DNA of 50,384 nucleotides from positions 1 through 50,384 of the forward strand of contig PAJV01000048.1 of NCBI GenBank assembly GCA_002706765.1, given 5' to 3'. Source of the DNA: Gimesia sp. (GTDB taxonomy: Bacteria; Planctomycetota; Planctomycetia; Planctomycetales; Planctomycetaceae). Position 1 is the first letter of the stretch. Each line of letters opens with the position of its first letter. The notes below the pieces were generated by a model. The model was not told the DNA's origin, ran no database searches, and saw only the letters and a program-made list of their open reading frames with translations. Made by a program: the position numbers and the translations under genes. This document shows positions 17,456 to 27,094 of this stretch, piece by piece.

Positions 17456-18466
17456 ATGAAAGTGATTGAAATGCCTGCTGCGAGTGACGCTGTCAAGGCT
17501 AAGCTAATCTGTGCAGGAATTCTAATTTCTGGTTGTTCCGGTTCGCAATCAGCACTGAGTCCTGCAGGAGCAGGAGCCGAGCAGATTGCAAGTCTGTTCT
17601 GGTGGATGGCCGGTGGCGCAACAATCATCTGGGTGATCATGATCGCCCTGTCGATCTATACCCTGCATCTGAATCCTGACGCCCATCATCGGCAGAAATC
17701 CGCCCTGTTTATTATCGGGGGAGGTGCGATCGCTCCCACGATCATTCTGACCATTCTTTTGATCTATGGTTTAAATCTTCTGCCTGCACTGCTGGCTCGA
17801 CCACCGGCGGGGACTCTGCAGATTGAGGTGCAGGGCTACCAATGGTGGTGGCGTGTGCGTTATCCAAATCAAAGCGGGGAGCCGATCGAACTGGCTAATG
17901 AAATTCGACTGCCTCGCGGCGAACCGGTTGAATTTATCCTCTCCAGCAAAGATGTCGTGCATTCGTTCTGGATTCCCTCACTGGGCGGAAAAGTAGACAT
18001 GATTCCCGGCCGTACCACGCACCTCACCCTGCATCCCACCAAGACCGGACGTTTTCGGGGGGCCTGTGCTGAGTATTGTGGTGCGTCTCATGCCTACATG
18101 AATTTTACGGTCGATGTCGTCGAAAAAGCGGAGTATGACGAGTGGCTGGCGCAGCAGTCTGCAGACAGACTGGCACCGCGAAACGAAGCCGCTGAAAGAG
18201 GAGAGGAGCTATTCCTGCAAACGGGCTGTGGTGCCTGTCACACCATACGGGGAACGGAGGCCGACGGAACCATCGGACCGGATTTGACACATATCGGCAG
18301 TCGTAATTCCCTGGGAGCAGACATGTTTGTGAATAATCGGGAAAACCTTCAGAACTGGATCGCGCATGTCTCTGCATTAAAACCCGGTGTGAAGATGCCT
18401 GAATTTCGCGCGCTCAGTGACGATGAATATCAATCTCTGTCAAAGTATTTAGAACAACTGAAATGA
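17456..18466 (+). CDS. coxB: Cytochrome c oxidase subunit II with C-terminal cytochrome c (caa3-type)
   Basis: The electron-input subunit, with a cupredoxin CuA domain and a fused haem c. A lipobox-like LISGC puts a Cys at 27, followed by two membrane helices (about 42-68 and 83-105). The CuA ligands His169, Cys204, Cys208, His212 and Met215 are present (VVHSFWIP, CAEYCGASHAYM). A C-terminal cytochrome c domain has Cys258, Cys261, His262 (CGACH) and the likely axial Met314 (GVKMPEF). The aromatic patch YQWWWRV is intact. The gene starts a six-cistron-like run of overlapping frames, and its stop overlaps the next start in an ATGA. Copy A of the 96-bp repeat lies upstream. Confidence 0.92.
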   Translation: MKVIEMPAASDAVKAKLICAGILISGCSGSQSALSPAGAGAEQIASLFWWMAGGATIIWVIMIALSIYTLHLNPDAHHRQKSALFIIGGGAIAPTIILTILLIYGLNLLPALLARPPAGTLQIEVQGYQWWWRVRYPNQSGEPIELANEIRLPRGEPVEFILSSKDVVHSFWIPSLGGKVDMIPGRTTHLTLHPTKTGRFRGACAEYCGASHAYMNFTVDVVEKAEYDEWLAQQSADRLAPRNEAAERGEELFLQTGCGACHTIRGTEADGTIGPDLTHIGSRNSLGADMFVNNRENLQNWIAHVSALKPGVKMPEFRALSDDEYQSLSKYLEQLK

Positions 18467-21018
18467 AGCCGGACGATATGGATTCTGAACCCTCCAATTT
18501 GATCTCAGAGCAGGATCGTGATTCTGCAGAATACCGTCGGCAGTCTGCAGAGAGACTGTTGAAGGCCTGGGAAACGCCGCGCGGCTGGCGCTACTGGTCG
18601 GCAGTCAATAATTCCGAAGTGGGCTTGTGGTATACCGTCGCTTCGTTCTGTTTCTTTTTGTTTGGTGGCGTGCTGGCGCTGCTGATGCGGATTCAGCTTG
18701 CGGTGCCTGGTAATACATTTTTAACCGCTGATCAGTACAATCAGATCTTTACGATGCACGGCTCGGTGATGATGTTCCTGTTTGCCGTTCCCATTTTTGA
18801 AGCGTTTTCCATCATGGTGCTCCCTGAGATGCTGGGCGCACGCGATCTGCCTTTTCCCCGTTTGTCAGCGTACGGCTTCTACAGTTTCGTGATCGGTGGA
18901 ATCTTTGTCTGTGGTTCCCTGTTTTTCGACGCCGCTCCCAAAGGGGGCTGGTTTATGTATCCCCCGCTGACGACTTCATATCAACCTGGCATAGGCGCTG
19001 ATATCTGGTTACTGGGATTAACTTTCATTGAAATTGCCTCGATTGCTGCCGCGATTGAATTGATAGTGGGTGTCCTCAAATGTCGTCCCCCTGGAATGCG
19101 GATCAATCTGATTCCCCTGTATTGCTGGTACATCCTGGTTGTTGCGGGAATGATTCTGTTTGCCTTTCCGCCACTGATTGCAGGTGACATTCTGCTGGAG
19201 ATGGAACGCGCGTTTGACTGGCCTTTCTTCGATCCCCAGCGGGGCGGTGACCCGCTGTTATGGCAGCATCTCTTCTGGATCTTTGGACATCCGGAAGTCT
19301 ATATCGTGTTTCTGCCCTCGGTTGCTCTGATGGCGATGATGGTACCGACGTTTGCCAGAACTCCAATGGTCGGATACAGCTGGGTCGTGCTGTCGGCGGT
19401 GGGGACCGGTTTTCTCAGTTTCGGGTTGTGGGTCCATCATATGTTTACCACTGGTCTGCCTGGCATCTCGATCGGCATCTTTTCCGCGGCTTCGCAGGCC
19501 GTGGCGATTCCAACCGGAGTGCAACTCTTCTGTTTCCTGGCAACGTTTACTGCAGGAAATGTCAAACGCTCAGTCTGTCTGCATTTCATTTTTGCAGGTC
19601 TCGCGACGTTTATCATCGGCGGATTAACGGGAGTAATGGTGGCGGTGGCGCCCTTTGATTTTCAGGCGCATGATACTTTCTTCATCGTAGGCCATCTGCA
19701 TTACGTTTTGATTGGAGGAACCATCTTTCCGATTATGGCGGGCTTTTACTATTTCTTTCCGCTGGTCAAGGGAAAACAGCTTTCGGAACGGATTGGCAGA
19801 ATTGTTTTCTGGCTCGTATTGATCGGCTTCAATATTACATTTTTTCCTATGCATATCACCGGTTTACTGGGAATGCCCCGTCGCGTATTTACCTATCCTG
19901 CTGACATCGGCTTCGATACTCTGAACCTGATCTCCAGCCTGGGATCGATCATTCTGGCAGCCGGTTTCGTGCTCTTTTTATATGATGTCGTACGGCCTCG
20001 CAGGAACCAGCCGCTTTCGGAGCGAAATCCCTGGAAGGCGGGAACACTGGAGTGGCTGGCACAAATGCCGGATCAACCCTGGGGCGTACGCACGATTCCC
20101 ATCATCAACAGTCGTTATCCGTTATGGGAACAACCTGACTTTGTGCGCGATGTAGATGAAGGTCGTTTTTATCTGCCCGACGCGGTGGAAGGGAGACGGG
20201 AGACGCTGGTCACAACGGTGATCGATGCGGAGCCCATCCAATGCCTGCGGGTAGGAGGGCCGACTTTTCTCACATTTTTTGCCGCATTATTTACGGGTGG
20301 GTTTTTTATTTTTGCGACCTATCACTGGTGGCTGGCTGCAATTCTCAGTGGATTGATCGCGATCGTTGTCATTCTGACCTGGGTCTGGACCGGCACCGCG
20401 GAAATACCCGAAAAAGAAATGAAAGATGTGGGGCTGGGACTCTCGTTGCCCTTGTATATTTCCGGTCCCAGTGCCGTCGGCTGGTGGGCCATGTTTATCA
20501 CGATGACTGCTGACATCACGGCATTCGTCTCACTGATCTTTGGTTATTTCTTTTACTGGACGATTCACGATGATTTTCCTCCCCAACCGCTGCCGGGGCC
20601 GGGAGTCTTCTGGCCGGTCACGGGACTGGTACTGGTGATGATCGCGTATGGCTTGACGTTGCTCTCCCGACGTTGGAATCGGGCGGGGTATACCAGCGCC
20701 TTTTATCTGTCGCTCTCGCTGGCCGCCGTTTTTTCACTGGCAGGTGGCTGTGCGCTACTGGCCGGCCCCTGGTTGACCGGCCTTGATCCCACACAGCATG
20801 TCTACCCGGCAATCGTCTGGGTGTTGACGGGCTGGACTGTGTTGCATGTGATCCTGGGAATCATCATGCAATTGTACTGCCTGGCGAGAAGGGCGGCAGG
20901 GAAAATGACGGACCGCTGGGATGCGGACATTGTGAATGTCTCACTGTACTGGCATTTTCTGGCTTTGACTGTGGTTATGACTGTCGGCGTGATCGCAGGT
21001 TTTCCCAGTGTATCATGA
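18463..21018 (+). CDS. ctaD: Cytochrome c oxidase fused subunits I+III
   Basis: The catalytic haem-copper subunit, 851 residues, fused to a subunit III-like tail. Subunit I ligands match the aa3 numbering closely: His99 (haem a), His276 and Tyr280 in FGHPEVY (CuB and cross-linked Tyr), His325/His326 (CuB), His411 (haem a3) and His413 (haem a). Glu278 of the D-channel end is present. Subunit I ends near 550. A linker with two further helices (about 600-640) follows, and the subunit III-like part at about 670-851 contains AVGWWAMFITMTADITAFVS and WHFLALTVVMTVGVIAGF. No separate coxC follows, consistent with the fusion. It overlaps coxB by four bases and the next gene by four. Confidence 0.94.
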   Translation: MKPDDMDSEPSNLISEQDRDSAEYRRQSAERLLKAWETPRGWRYWSAVNNSEVGLWYTVASFCFFLFGGVLALLMRIQLAVPGNTFLTADQYNQIFTMHGSVMMFLFAVPIFEAFSIMVLPEMLGARDLPFPRLSAYGFYSFVIGGIFVCGSLFFDAAPKGGWFMYPPLTTSYQPGIGADIWLLGLTFIEIASIAAAIELIVGVLKCRPPGMRINLIPLYCWYILVVAGMILFAFPPLIAGDILLEMERAFDWPFFDPQRGGDPLLWQHLFWIFGHPEVYIVFLPSVALMAMMVPTFARTPMVGYSWVVLSAVGTGFLSFGLWVHHMFTTGLPGISIGIFSAASQAVAIPTGVQLFCFLATFTAGNVKRSVCLHFIFAGLATFIIGGLTGVMVAVAPFDFQAHDTFFIVGHLHYVLIGGTIFPIMAGFYYFFPLVKGKQLSERIGRIVFWLVLIGFNITFFPMHITGLLGMPRRVFTYPADIGFDTLNLISSLGSIILAAGFVLFLYDVVRPRRNQPLSERNPWKAGTLEWLAQMPDQPWGVRTIPIINSRYPLWEQPDFVRDVDEGRFYLPDAVEGRRETLVTTVIDAEPIQCLRVGGPTFLTFFAALFTGGFFIFATYHWWLAAILSGLIAIVVILTWVWTGTAEIPEKEMKDVGLGLSLPLYISGPSAVGWWAMFITMTADITAFVSLIFGYFFYWTIHDDFPPQPLPGPGVFWPVTGLVLVMIAYGLTLLSRRWNRAGYTSAFYLSLSLAAVFSLAGGCALLAGPWLTGLDPTQHVYPAIVWVLTGWTVLHVILGIIMQLYCLARRAAGKMTDRWDADIVNVSLYWHFLALTVVMTVGVIAGFPSVS

Positions 21019-21425
21019 GGACCATCATGGAGCAGGAACAACATCATTCTGAAAAATATCATGAAAGGCATGAACGCATCTGGTTCATGTTTCTACCACC
21101 GTTTGTCTGGGCGCTGCACCTGCTGGCCTGTTACCTGACCGCTGCGATCTGGTGCGCGAAATATTCCGGTTCGGCAAACAGTTTTACTACCGTGAGAATC
21201 GCGATTGGAATTTATACGCTATTGGCAATCGCCGTGATCGGCTACTCTGGCTGGAGCGGTTTTCGTCGACATCGACATCTTGCTGCAGATCTTTCTCATA
21301 ATGACGATACGCCTCTGGATCGTTACCGCTTTCTGGGAATGGCAACTTTTCTGCTCGCCGCTTTGAGTACTGTTGCGACCTTGTTCGTAGCGACGGTGGC
21401 ACTGTTTTTTGGAAATTGTGACTAA
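21015..21425 (+). CDS. Small membrane protein of the oxidase operon
   Basis: A 136-residue protein with about three helices (WFMFLPPFVWALHLLACYLTAAIW, VRIAIGIYTLLAIAVIGYSGW, FLGMATFLLAALSTVATLFVATVALFF). The N-terminus is His/Glu-rich (MEQEQHHSEKYHERHERIW). No known domain is visible. The first ATG overlaps the ctaD stop. A second ATG at 21027 (MEQEQHH) has AGGA five bases upstream and may be the real start. The next gene starts on the A of its TAA stop. Its place between subunit I+III and CtaG suggests a role in oxidase assembly or as a small subunit, which is an inference. Confidence 0.7.
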   Translation: MRTIMEQEQHHSEKYHERHERIWFMFLPPFVWALHLLACYLTAAIWCAKYSGSANSFTTVRIAIGIYTLLAIAVIGYSGWSGFRRHRHLAADLSHNDDTPLDRYRFLGMATFLLAALSTVATLFVATVALFFGNCD

Positions 21426-22141
21426 TGAGAACTGGCATGACTGCAATCACGAAGACGAATCAAACGACAAGTGCGGATAACAACCATTCCTCTGCCAGTT
21501 ATCGGAAGGTGCAGGTCTGGTTGCTGCTGGCAGGGCTGCTTAGCCTGGCGGTTGCCTGGTCGGGGCCACTTCCTGCGCTGGCACATCATGCGTTTTTTGC
21601 GCACATGACCATGCATATGCTGGTTGTGGCTGTAGCAGCTCCCTTGCTCAGTCTGGCTATTGCCGGCAGTCGGTTTGATCCCGTGATCAAGTACCCCGTG
21701 TTCTTCGCACCGATCCCGGCGTCGGTGGCAGAACTGATTATTGTCTGGGCATGGCATGCACCAGGGCTGCATCATCTGGCTCGGATGACAGCCTGGGGAC
21801 TCGTTGCAGAACAGGGGTCCTTTCTGCTGGCGGGCGTCGCAGTCTGGATATCCGCTTTCGGCGGGACGATCCTCCGCAGTCGTGCGCGGAGTGCCGCGGG
21901 AGTAGTCGGGCTGCTGTTGACGTCCATGCATATGACCCTGCTGGGCGCTTTACTGGCACTCGCACCACGTTCGGTTTATACACATCATCAGGGATTTTCA
22001 ACCATGTCTGCGCTGCAGGATCAGCATCTGGGAGGTGCAATCATGCTGGTCGTGGGCGGGATTGTTTACCTTTCCGGAGGGATCTGGCTTACAGTGGATT
22101 TATTGTGGATCAAAAGTCAGCGAGAGGAGTTGTCATCATGA
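21425..22141 (+). CDS. ctaG: CtaG-type cytochrome c oxidase assembly factor
   Basis: A membrane protein of the caa3_CtaG family (PF09678), which is required for caa3 oxidase assembly in Bacillus. Visible marks are ALAHHAFFAHMTMHMLVVAVAAPLLSL with a conserved His/Met set, IIVWAWHAPGLHHLARMTAWG, and GLLLTSMHMTLLGALLALAPRSVY. About six to seven helices are predicted. The ORF starts on the last base of the preceding TAA and ends by overlapping the cytochrome gene (ATGA). Copper-handling Met/His residues are present, but the precise step it performs is inferred from the family. Confidence 0.87.
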   Translation: MRTGMTAITKTNQTTSADNNHSSASYRKVQVWLLLAGLLSLAVAWSGPLPALAHHAFFAHMTMHMLVVAVAAPLLSLAIAGSRFDPVIKYPVFFAPIPASVAELIIVWAWHAPGLHHLARMTAWGLVAEQGSFLLAGVAVWISAFGGTILRSRARSAAGVVGLLLTSMHMTLLGALLALAPRSVYTHHQGFSTMSALQDQHLGGAIMLVVGGIVYLSGGIWLTVDLLWIKSQREELSS

Positions 22142-23277
22142 AACGACGCTGGAAAATCATTGGTACTCTAGGCCTGGTTGCTGTCATCGGCGGCGCGCTG
22201 GTCGTCGTCAGTGGCGTGATTCCTGTGAAAGCCAGTTCGGGACACTGGGAAATCACCAGATGGTTTCTGAATTTTACCAAAGAGCGATCTGTCGCGACGC
22301 ACAGCACCGGAATCAAAGTTCCTGACCTTGAGGATCGGGCACTGATCATTAAAGGAGCAGGCCATTATGAAACCGGTTGTCGCGTCTGTCACGGTAAACC
22401 GGACAGCGTGCGCCCGCGACTGGTATCGCTGATGACTCCCCAGCCGCCTGATTTGCAAAAAATCGTCCCGCAGCGTGAACCCCAGGAACTTTTCTATGTT
22501 GTGAAACACGGGATTAAAATGACAGGGATGCCTGCCTGGCCCGAACTGAAGCGCGATGATGAAATCTGGCCTGTCGTTGCGTTTCTGCTGCAATATTCTG
22601 AACTGGATCTTGCAGAATACGATGAACTGGTCTGGGGGGAACATCAAAAGCAGAGTGATCAGTCGATCGATTCAGCAGAAGGAACTTCTTTACCAGTTCC
22701 GCACCTGGTAATCGAAGAATGCGCGGGCTGTCATGGCGTAGACGGGCAGGGGAGGGGACTGGGCGTATTTCCCCGACTGGCAGGACAAAATGAGGCTTAT
22801 TTACGGGTCTCCCTGGAAGCCTATCATCATGACAATCGCTTGAGCGGTACCATGGAGGTAATTGCCAGCAGGATGAATCAGAAAGAGATCCAGGAGATAT
22901 CACGTTATTATTCTCGTCTGCCCCCGTTTCCTTCGAAGGAAAATCAGAACGGAGAAGCATCGAGTAACCGCGATTCTGAAGCAGAAGTTGCGTCATTTGA
23001 ACGCGGTGCCGAGATCGCTGCAGAAGGCATTGCAGATCAGGATGTCCCCGCCTGTGCAGACTGTCACTCTACGACACGCAAGCCATTCAAAAATGCTTAC
23101 CCGACTCTGATCGGACAGTACCAGGATTATCTCGCGCTGCAGATCAAACTGTTTCAAAACCGCAACCGCGGCGGTTCCAAGTCAGCCAATCTGATGCATG
23201 CGGCTGTCGACGGACTGAAGCCGGATCAGATTCGCGACGTCAGTTATTATTACTCGGTGCTTCCTGATAAAGAATAA
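22138..23277 (+). CDS. Tri-haem cytochrome c
   Basis: A 380-codon secreted or membrane-anchored cytochrome with one N-terminal helix (residues 8-28) and three CXXCH sites: Cys81-His85 (CRVCH), Cys195-His199 (CAGCH) and Cys306-His310 (CADCH). Candidate axial Met are in KMTGMP, MEVIASRM and NLMHA. The first domain is of the oxidase-associated single-haem type, and domains 2 and 3 resemble diheme c4/c553-type repeats (GQGRGLGVFPRLAGQNEAYL, then YPTLIGQYQDYLALQIKLF). The true start at 22138 overlaps ctaG by four bases. A longer frame from 21751 is not a gene start. It probably feeds electrons to the caa3 oxidase, which already has a fused cytochrome c. Confidence 0.87.
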   Translation: MKRRWKIIGTLGLVAVIGGALVVVSGVIPVKASSGHWEITRWFLNFTKERSVATHSTGIKVPDLEDRALIIKGAGHYETGCRVCHGKPDSVRPRLVSLMTPQPPDLQKIVPQREPQELFYVVKHGIKMTGMPAWPELKRDDEIWPVVAFLLQYSELDLAEYDELVWGEHQKQSDQSIDSAEGTSLPVPHLVIEECAGCHGVDGQGRGLGVFPRLAGQNEAYLRVSLEAYHHDNRLSGTMEVIASRMNQKEIQEISRYYSRLPPFPSKENQNGEASSNRDSEAEVASFERGAEIAAEGIADQDVPACADCHSTTRKPFKNAYPTLIGQYQDYLALQIKLFQNRNRGGSKSANLMHAAVDGLKPDQIRDVSYYYSVLPDKE

Positions 23278-23540
23278 CCCGTTTCTCAAATCAGAATTGT
23301 CTGAACCGGTGAATTCCCGCCGAGCAGATTGTTCAAAGAGAGAACAGTCAAAGTCGATTCTCGCTGGCACAGACCGTCATTATTTCCGCGAAGGTTACCG
23401 AAGTCCTTGCGCTGAATGCTCTGATGATTTCCTGACGGAATTGGTACGCGAAATGCTGTGATCACTGATAAAAGACTTCTACGAAAAATCTTACGACTCA
23501 TTTTATTTGACTCGAATCAGTAGCACAAAGGAAACGTATT

Positions 23541-24428
23541 ATGCCCCGCCAACAGCCTACGCCGGAATTTCCTCCCCAGGGACTGGAAAAACCTGGAATT
23601 GAAGAAGCGATGGATCCTCATCCGCATTTCGAAGCCCCCGATTACCGAGCCGCAAATAAGCTGGAGGGAAAGGTAGCGTTGATTACAGGTGGAGATTCCG
23701 GAATCGGGCGTTCTGTCGCAACGTTGTTTGCCCGCGAAGGTGCCTGTATTGCGCTGACCTATCTGGAAGAAGAGCAGCAGGATGCGGAAGCCATTCGTAA
23801 CTACATTCAACAGACGGTCGGCAGCAACGGTGGCTGTGATCAGGTCCTGCTGATTTGCGGTGATGTCACTGATGCTTCCTTCTGCAAGTCTGCGGTGGAG
23901 CAAACGGTATCCGAGTATGGTCACTTGGATATTCTTGTGAATAATGCCGCTTACCAGCAGCACCAGGATGGGATCGACGATATCAGTGAAGAACAGTGGG
24001 ACCATACTTTCAAGACGAACATTTATGGATATTTTCATATGGTGCAGGCTGCTTTAAAGCATATGAAAGAGGGTGCGAATATCATCAATACCGGTTCGAT
24101 CACCGGTCTGGAGGGCAGTGGTCGTCTGCTGGATTATTCAGCAACTAAAGGAGCGATCCATGCCTTTACCAAGTCTCTGGCCCAGAATCTGGTGGATCGG
24201 AAAATCCGGGTGAACTGTGTCGCGCCAGGACCGGTGTGGACGCCATTGAATCCGGCGGAACGTTCCGAGGAAGAAGTAAAGGACTTTGGTAGCGGCTCTC
24301 CCTATGGACGTCCCGCCCAGCCGGAAGAGATTGCGCCGGCTTACGTGTACTTCGCTTCCAACGCGGATTCCAGCTATGTCACCGGGGAAGTTCTGACCAT
24401 CCTCGGAGGCGCGACGCGCGCCGGCTGA
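23541..24428 (+). CDS. SDR oxidoreductase, general-stress (YhdF/GSP39) type
   Basis: A short-chain dehydrogenase of 295 residues. It carries the extended N-terminus of the GSP39 subfamily, with PPQGLEKPGIEEAMDPHP before the fold. The cofactor loop is ITGGDSGIGRSVA (Thr49-Gly56), then NNAAY (134-138), with catalytic Ser186 and the Tyr199/Lys203 pair (LDYSATKGA). It probably uses NAD(P) and acts on a sugar alcohol or aldehyde; the substrate is not known. AAAGGAAACG lies upstream of the ATG. It is followed by the small Rho-N-like gene in the same direction. Confidence 0.9.
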   Translation: MPRQQPTPEFPPQGLEKPGIEEAMDPHPHFEAPDYRAANKLEGKVALITGGDSGIGRSVATLFAREGACIALTYLEEEQQDAEAIRNYIQQTVGSNGGCDQVLLICGDVTDASFCKSAVEQTVSEYGHLDILVNNAAYQQHQDGIDDISEEQWDHTFKTNIYGYFHMVQAALKHMKEGANIINTGSITGLEGSGRLLDYSATKGAIHAFTKSLAQNLVDRKIRVNCVAPGPVWTPLNPAERSEEEVKDFGSGSPYGRPAQPEEIAPAYVYFASNADSSYVTGEVLTILGGATRAG

Positions 24429-24501
24429 AATACAGGAAGCACCTGACTGAGTATCGTTCTTTCTGAACAGAGTTTAAGGTTAAATCACTAAGGAGATTAT
24501 C

Positions 24502-24756
24502 ATGGTGAAAAGTCATGGCCCCACCATCAAAGATGATGAGCAATATCAAACCCTTCGCGATAAAGGAATGAGTAAGGAAAAGGCAGCCCGCATTGCCAAT
24601 TCCGATCGTCAGACAACCGGGAAACGGGGAGGCAAAGCAGGGAAATACGAAGACTGGACGAAAGAGGAGCTTTACAATAAAGCGAAAGAAGTCGGTATCG
24701 AAGGTCGTTCGAAGATGGACAAAGATGAATTAATTCATGCACTCAGAAATCACTGA
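24502..24756 (+). CDS. Small Rho-N-like protein
   Basis: An 84-residue basic protein. The N-terminal part (GPTIKDDEQYQTLRDKGMSKEKAARIANSDRQT) matches the short DUF7218-like segment often found in stress loci. The C-terminal half (YEDWTKEELYNKAKEVGIEGRSKMDKDELIHALRNH) is a SAP/Rho termination factor N-terminal-like helix-extended-loop-helix motif, which in other proteins binds nucleic acid. AAGGAG lies close before the ATG. It probably forms a stress-associated DNA/RNA-binding protein; function is unproven. Confidence 0.8.
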   Translation: MVKSHGPTIKDDEQYQTLRDKGMSKEKAARIANSDRQTTGKRGGKAGKYEDWTKEELYNKAKEVGIEGRSKMDKDELIHALRNH

Positions 24757-24831
24757 GCATTCCCGTTTGGCTCATCACTCTGATCCAGCGGCAACGTAAT
24801 CACGTTCTCTCGATGGATTCCAATGAATTCT

Positions 24832-25854
24832 TTAGAGTTCGTTGTTACGTTCAGCCGCTTTCTGAGTCAATTCCGTCAACCAGGACTCAGACCATCTCGA
24901 CTGACTTTCTGCTCCCTTTTTTCGAACATACCCGGCGGGACCTGGTGCGGGCAGGATGCGATTGACAATGCCCAGCGCATCACCCATCAGGCCGGGACAG
25001 AGCGCATACAGTTTTTCAGCCAGCTTGACATGTAACCCCAGTACAAGAAATCCGTCATTGTGTTGACAGGCCTTGAGAATCTGTCGGGCTGCCTTTTCAG
25101 AACTCATGGAGATCAGAGGCAGGGAATCGCTTATTTTAAACAGAGCGTATTCTGCTTCATGCTGTCCTTTAAAGTACGCGTTCTGGGGGCTGCCCGTTCG
25201 CATCATACCGGGACAGACCGTTACAACGCCGATCCCCTCTTTTGCCAGTTCACTCCGCAATCCGAGCGAGTAGCCGACAAGGGCGAATTTACTGGCACTG
25301 TAGGGCAGCATGTGAGGCACACTGATGCGACCACCGATGGATGAGATATTCACGATGCGGCCAGCACCACGTTTCCGCATTCCGGGAAGGACCGCTTCGA
25401 TTACATGTAACGGACCATAAAAATGGGTTTGCATTGTCTCCTGGTAATCCTGTCGCTCCATGGATTCCATCGGACCGACCTGAATGATGCCGGCATTGTT
25501 CACCACCACATCAATGCTGTTAAAATGCCGTTCAATCTGGGAGACCATCTCTTTGACCTGGTCCGGTTGAGTCACATCGCAGGTGATACAACTGACGTTG
25601 GCGCCATTTTCAAATAACTCTTTGCCTGCCCGCAGAAGTTTATCCTTATTGCGCCCACATAAAATCAGTTTCGCCCCTTGCGCTGCAAACTGACGCGCCA
25701 GCACCAGGCCCAGTCCGCGGGAACCTCCCGTTATTAAGACAGTGCGGCCTGACAGGTTTAAGCGATTCATCCGCCGGTAAAGAGAACGTCCTGCCAAAGC
25801 CAGTCCGAGACCGGCAGATGCCCATACGAGTTGTTGTTTTAAGCTGGATTTCAT
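24832..25854 (-). CDS. Membrane-anchored SDR oxidoreductase
   Basis: A 340-residue short-chain dehydrogenase with an N-terminal helix (about residues 8-25) that may anchor it. The cofactor loop is [14 protein letters not shown] (Thr42-Gly48), with NNAG at 119-122, catalytic Ser171/172 (NISSIGG), and Tyr185/Lys189 (LPYSASKFA). This is the DUF/SDR subfamily often paired with zinc alcohol dehydrogenases. Its start overlaps the end of the adjacent zinc ADH (ATGA), so the two are translationally coupled. The C-terminal part (about 265-340) has no catalytic residues and may help oligomerise or bind substrate. Confidence 0.88.
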   Translation of the reverse strand: MKSSLKQQLVWASAGLGLALAGRSLYRRMNRLNLSGRTVLITGGSRGLGLVLARQFAAQGAKLILCGRNKDKLLRAGKELFENGANVSCITCDVTQPDQVKEMVSQIERHFNSIDVVVNNAGIIQVGPMESMERQDYQETMQTHFYGPLHVIEAVLPGMRKRGAGRIVNISSIGGRISVPHMLPYSASKFALVGYSLGLRSELAKEGIGVVTVCPGMMRTGSPQNAYFKGQHEAEYALFKISDSLPLISMSSEKAARQILKACQHNDGFLVLGLHVKLAEKLYALCPGLMGDALGIVNRILPAPGPAGYVRKKGAESQSRWSESWLTELTQKAAERNNEL

Positions 25855-27020
25855 GTCTGTAATACTACCTTAATGCACTCGTCCTGCTTCTGTTCAAAAA
25901 TCCGATACATGTCCGCAGCCTGTTCGAGTGAACTGCGATGTGTAATCAGGAACGAAGGATCGAGTTCGCCTTCACGAATATATTCAAGCAATCGTGGTAA
26001 ATAACGATGCACGTGTGTCTGGCCCATTCGCAACTGCAGTCCTTTTCCGAATGCCGCCCCAATAGGAACTTTGTCCAGAAAGCCGCCATAAACACCGGGG
26101 ATCGAAACGGTTCCTCCTTTGCGACAACTATGGATGACCTGCCGCAAGACATGCCCGCGGTCTGTTTCCAGCAGCAGTTTCTCTGCAGCCAGGTCATACC
26201 ACGCATCCAGAGTCGTGCCGTGCGCTTCGCTGCCAACGGCATCGATACAGGAATCCGGTCCGCGTCCGCCCGTTAATTCCTGAAGCATGGTGAATACGTC
26301 CACTTCTTCGTAATTGAGCGTTTTGGCTTTGCAATATTCCCGGGCCAGTTTCAAGCGTTCGGGGAAGCGATCAATGGCAATCACCTGTCCTGCCCCTAAT
26401 TTATAGGCACTCCAGATGGCAAACAGTCCCACAGGACCACAACCCCAGACCGCGACCGTGTCACCTTCTCTGATCTGACAATTTTCAGCAGCCATAAAGC
26501 CGGTAGGGAAAATGTCTGACAGGAACAGTACCTGCTCATCGGAGAGCCCTTCAGGCACAGTGATCGGCCCGACATCAGCGAAGGGCACGCGTACGTATTC
26601 CGCCTGCCCGCCAGCATAGCCTCCCAGCATGTGTGAATACCCGAACAGTCCAGACGGAGAGTGACCGTATAGTTTTTCCACCATCCAGGCATTGGGGTTC
26701 GAATTATCGCAGAGAGACCAGAGATCGTGTTTGCAGAAATAGCAGCCGCCACAGGCAATCGTAAAGGGGACGACGACTCGATCACCGATCTGGAGATTCG
26801 ACACTTCGTGCCCCACGGCGACGACTTCTCCCATGAATTCATGGCCGAGAATATCTCCCGCATGCATCGTCGGAATTCGTCCCGTATAAAGATGCAGGTC
26901 CGATCCGCAAATGGCTGTAATACTGACTTTCACGATGGCGTCGCGGGGATTTACAATCTGTGGATCGGGAAATGTTTCTACACGAATGTCTTCTTTTCCA
27001 TGCCAGGAAACAGCTCTCAT
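25851..27020 (-). CDS. Zinc-dependent alcohol dehydrogenase (FdhA-like)
   Basis: A 389-residue MDR enzyme of the glutathione-independent formaldehyde dehydrogenase-like subclass. Catalytic zinc residues are Cys38, His60 and Glu61 ([18 protein letters not shown]). The structural zinc has Cys90, Cys93, Cys96 and Cys104 ([15 protein letters not shown]). The cofactor loop is [11 protein letters not shown]. It probably oxidises a simple aldehyde or alcohol with NAD+. It is the first gene of a leftward pair with the SDR. The ribosome-binding site is weak. The SRPBCC gene lies about 75 bp upstream on the same strand, so one transcript could cover all three. Confidence 0.9.
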   Translation of the reverse strand: MRAVSWHGKEDIRVETFPDPQIVNPRDAIVKVSITAICGSDLHLYTGRIPTMHAGDILGHEFMGEVVAVGHEVSNLQIGDRVVVPFTIACGGCYFCKHDLWSLCDNSNPNAWMVEKLYGHSPSGLFGYSHMLGGYAGGQAEYVRVPFADVGPITVPEGLSDEQVLFLSDIFPTGFMAAENCQIREGDTVAVWGCGPVGLFAIWSAYKLGAGQVIAIDRFPERLKLAREYCKAKTLNYEEVDVFTMLQELTGGRGPDSCIDAVGSEAHGTTLDAWYDLAAEKLLLETDRGHVLRQVIHSCRKGGTVSIPGVYGGFLDKVPIGAAFGKGLQLRMGQTHVHRYLPRLLEYIREGELDPSFLITHRSSLEQAADMYRIFEQKQDECIKVVLQT

Positions 27021-27094
27021 GATAATCTCACATCTGTTAAATGGTTATTGGAAGTGGTGGCTCCTGTTTAAAACACGAGCAAGGAGATCGACAA

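Noticed and set aside
21751-22137. An upstream extension of the tri-haem cytochrome frame
   Set aside because: It overlaps ctaG in another frame; the ATG at 22138 overlaps the ctaG stop and begins a proper membrane anchor.
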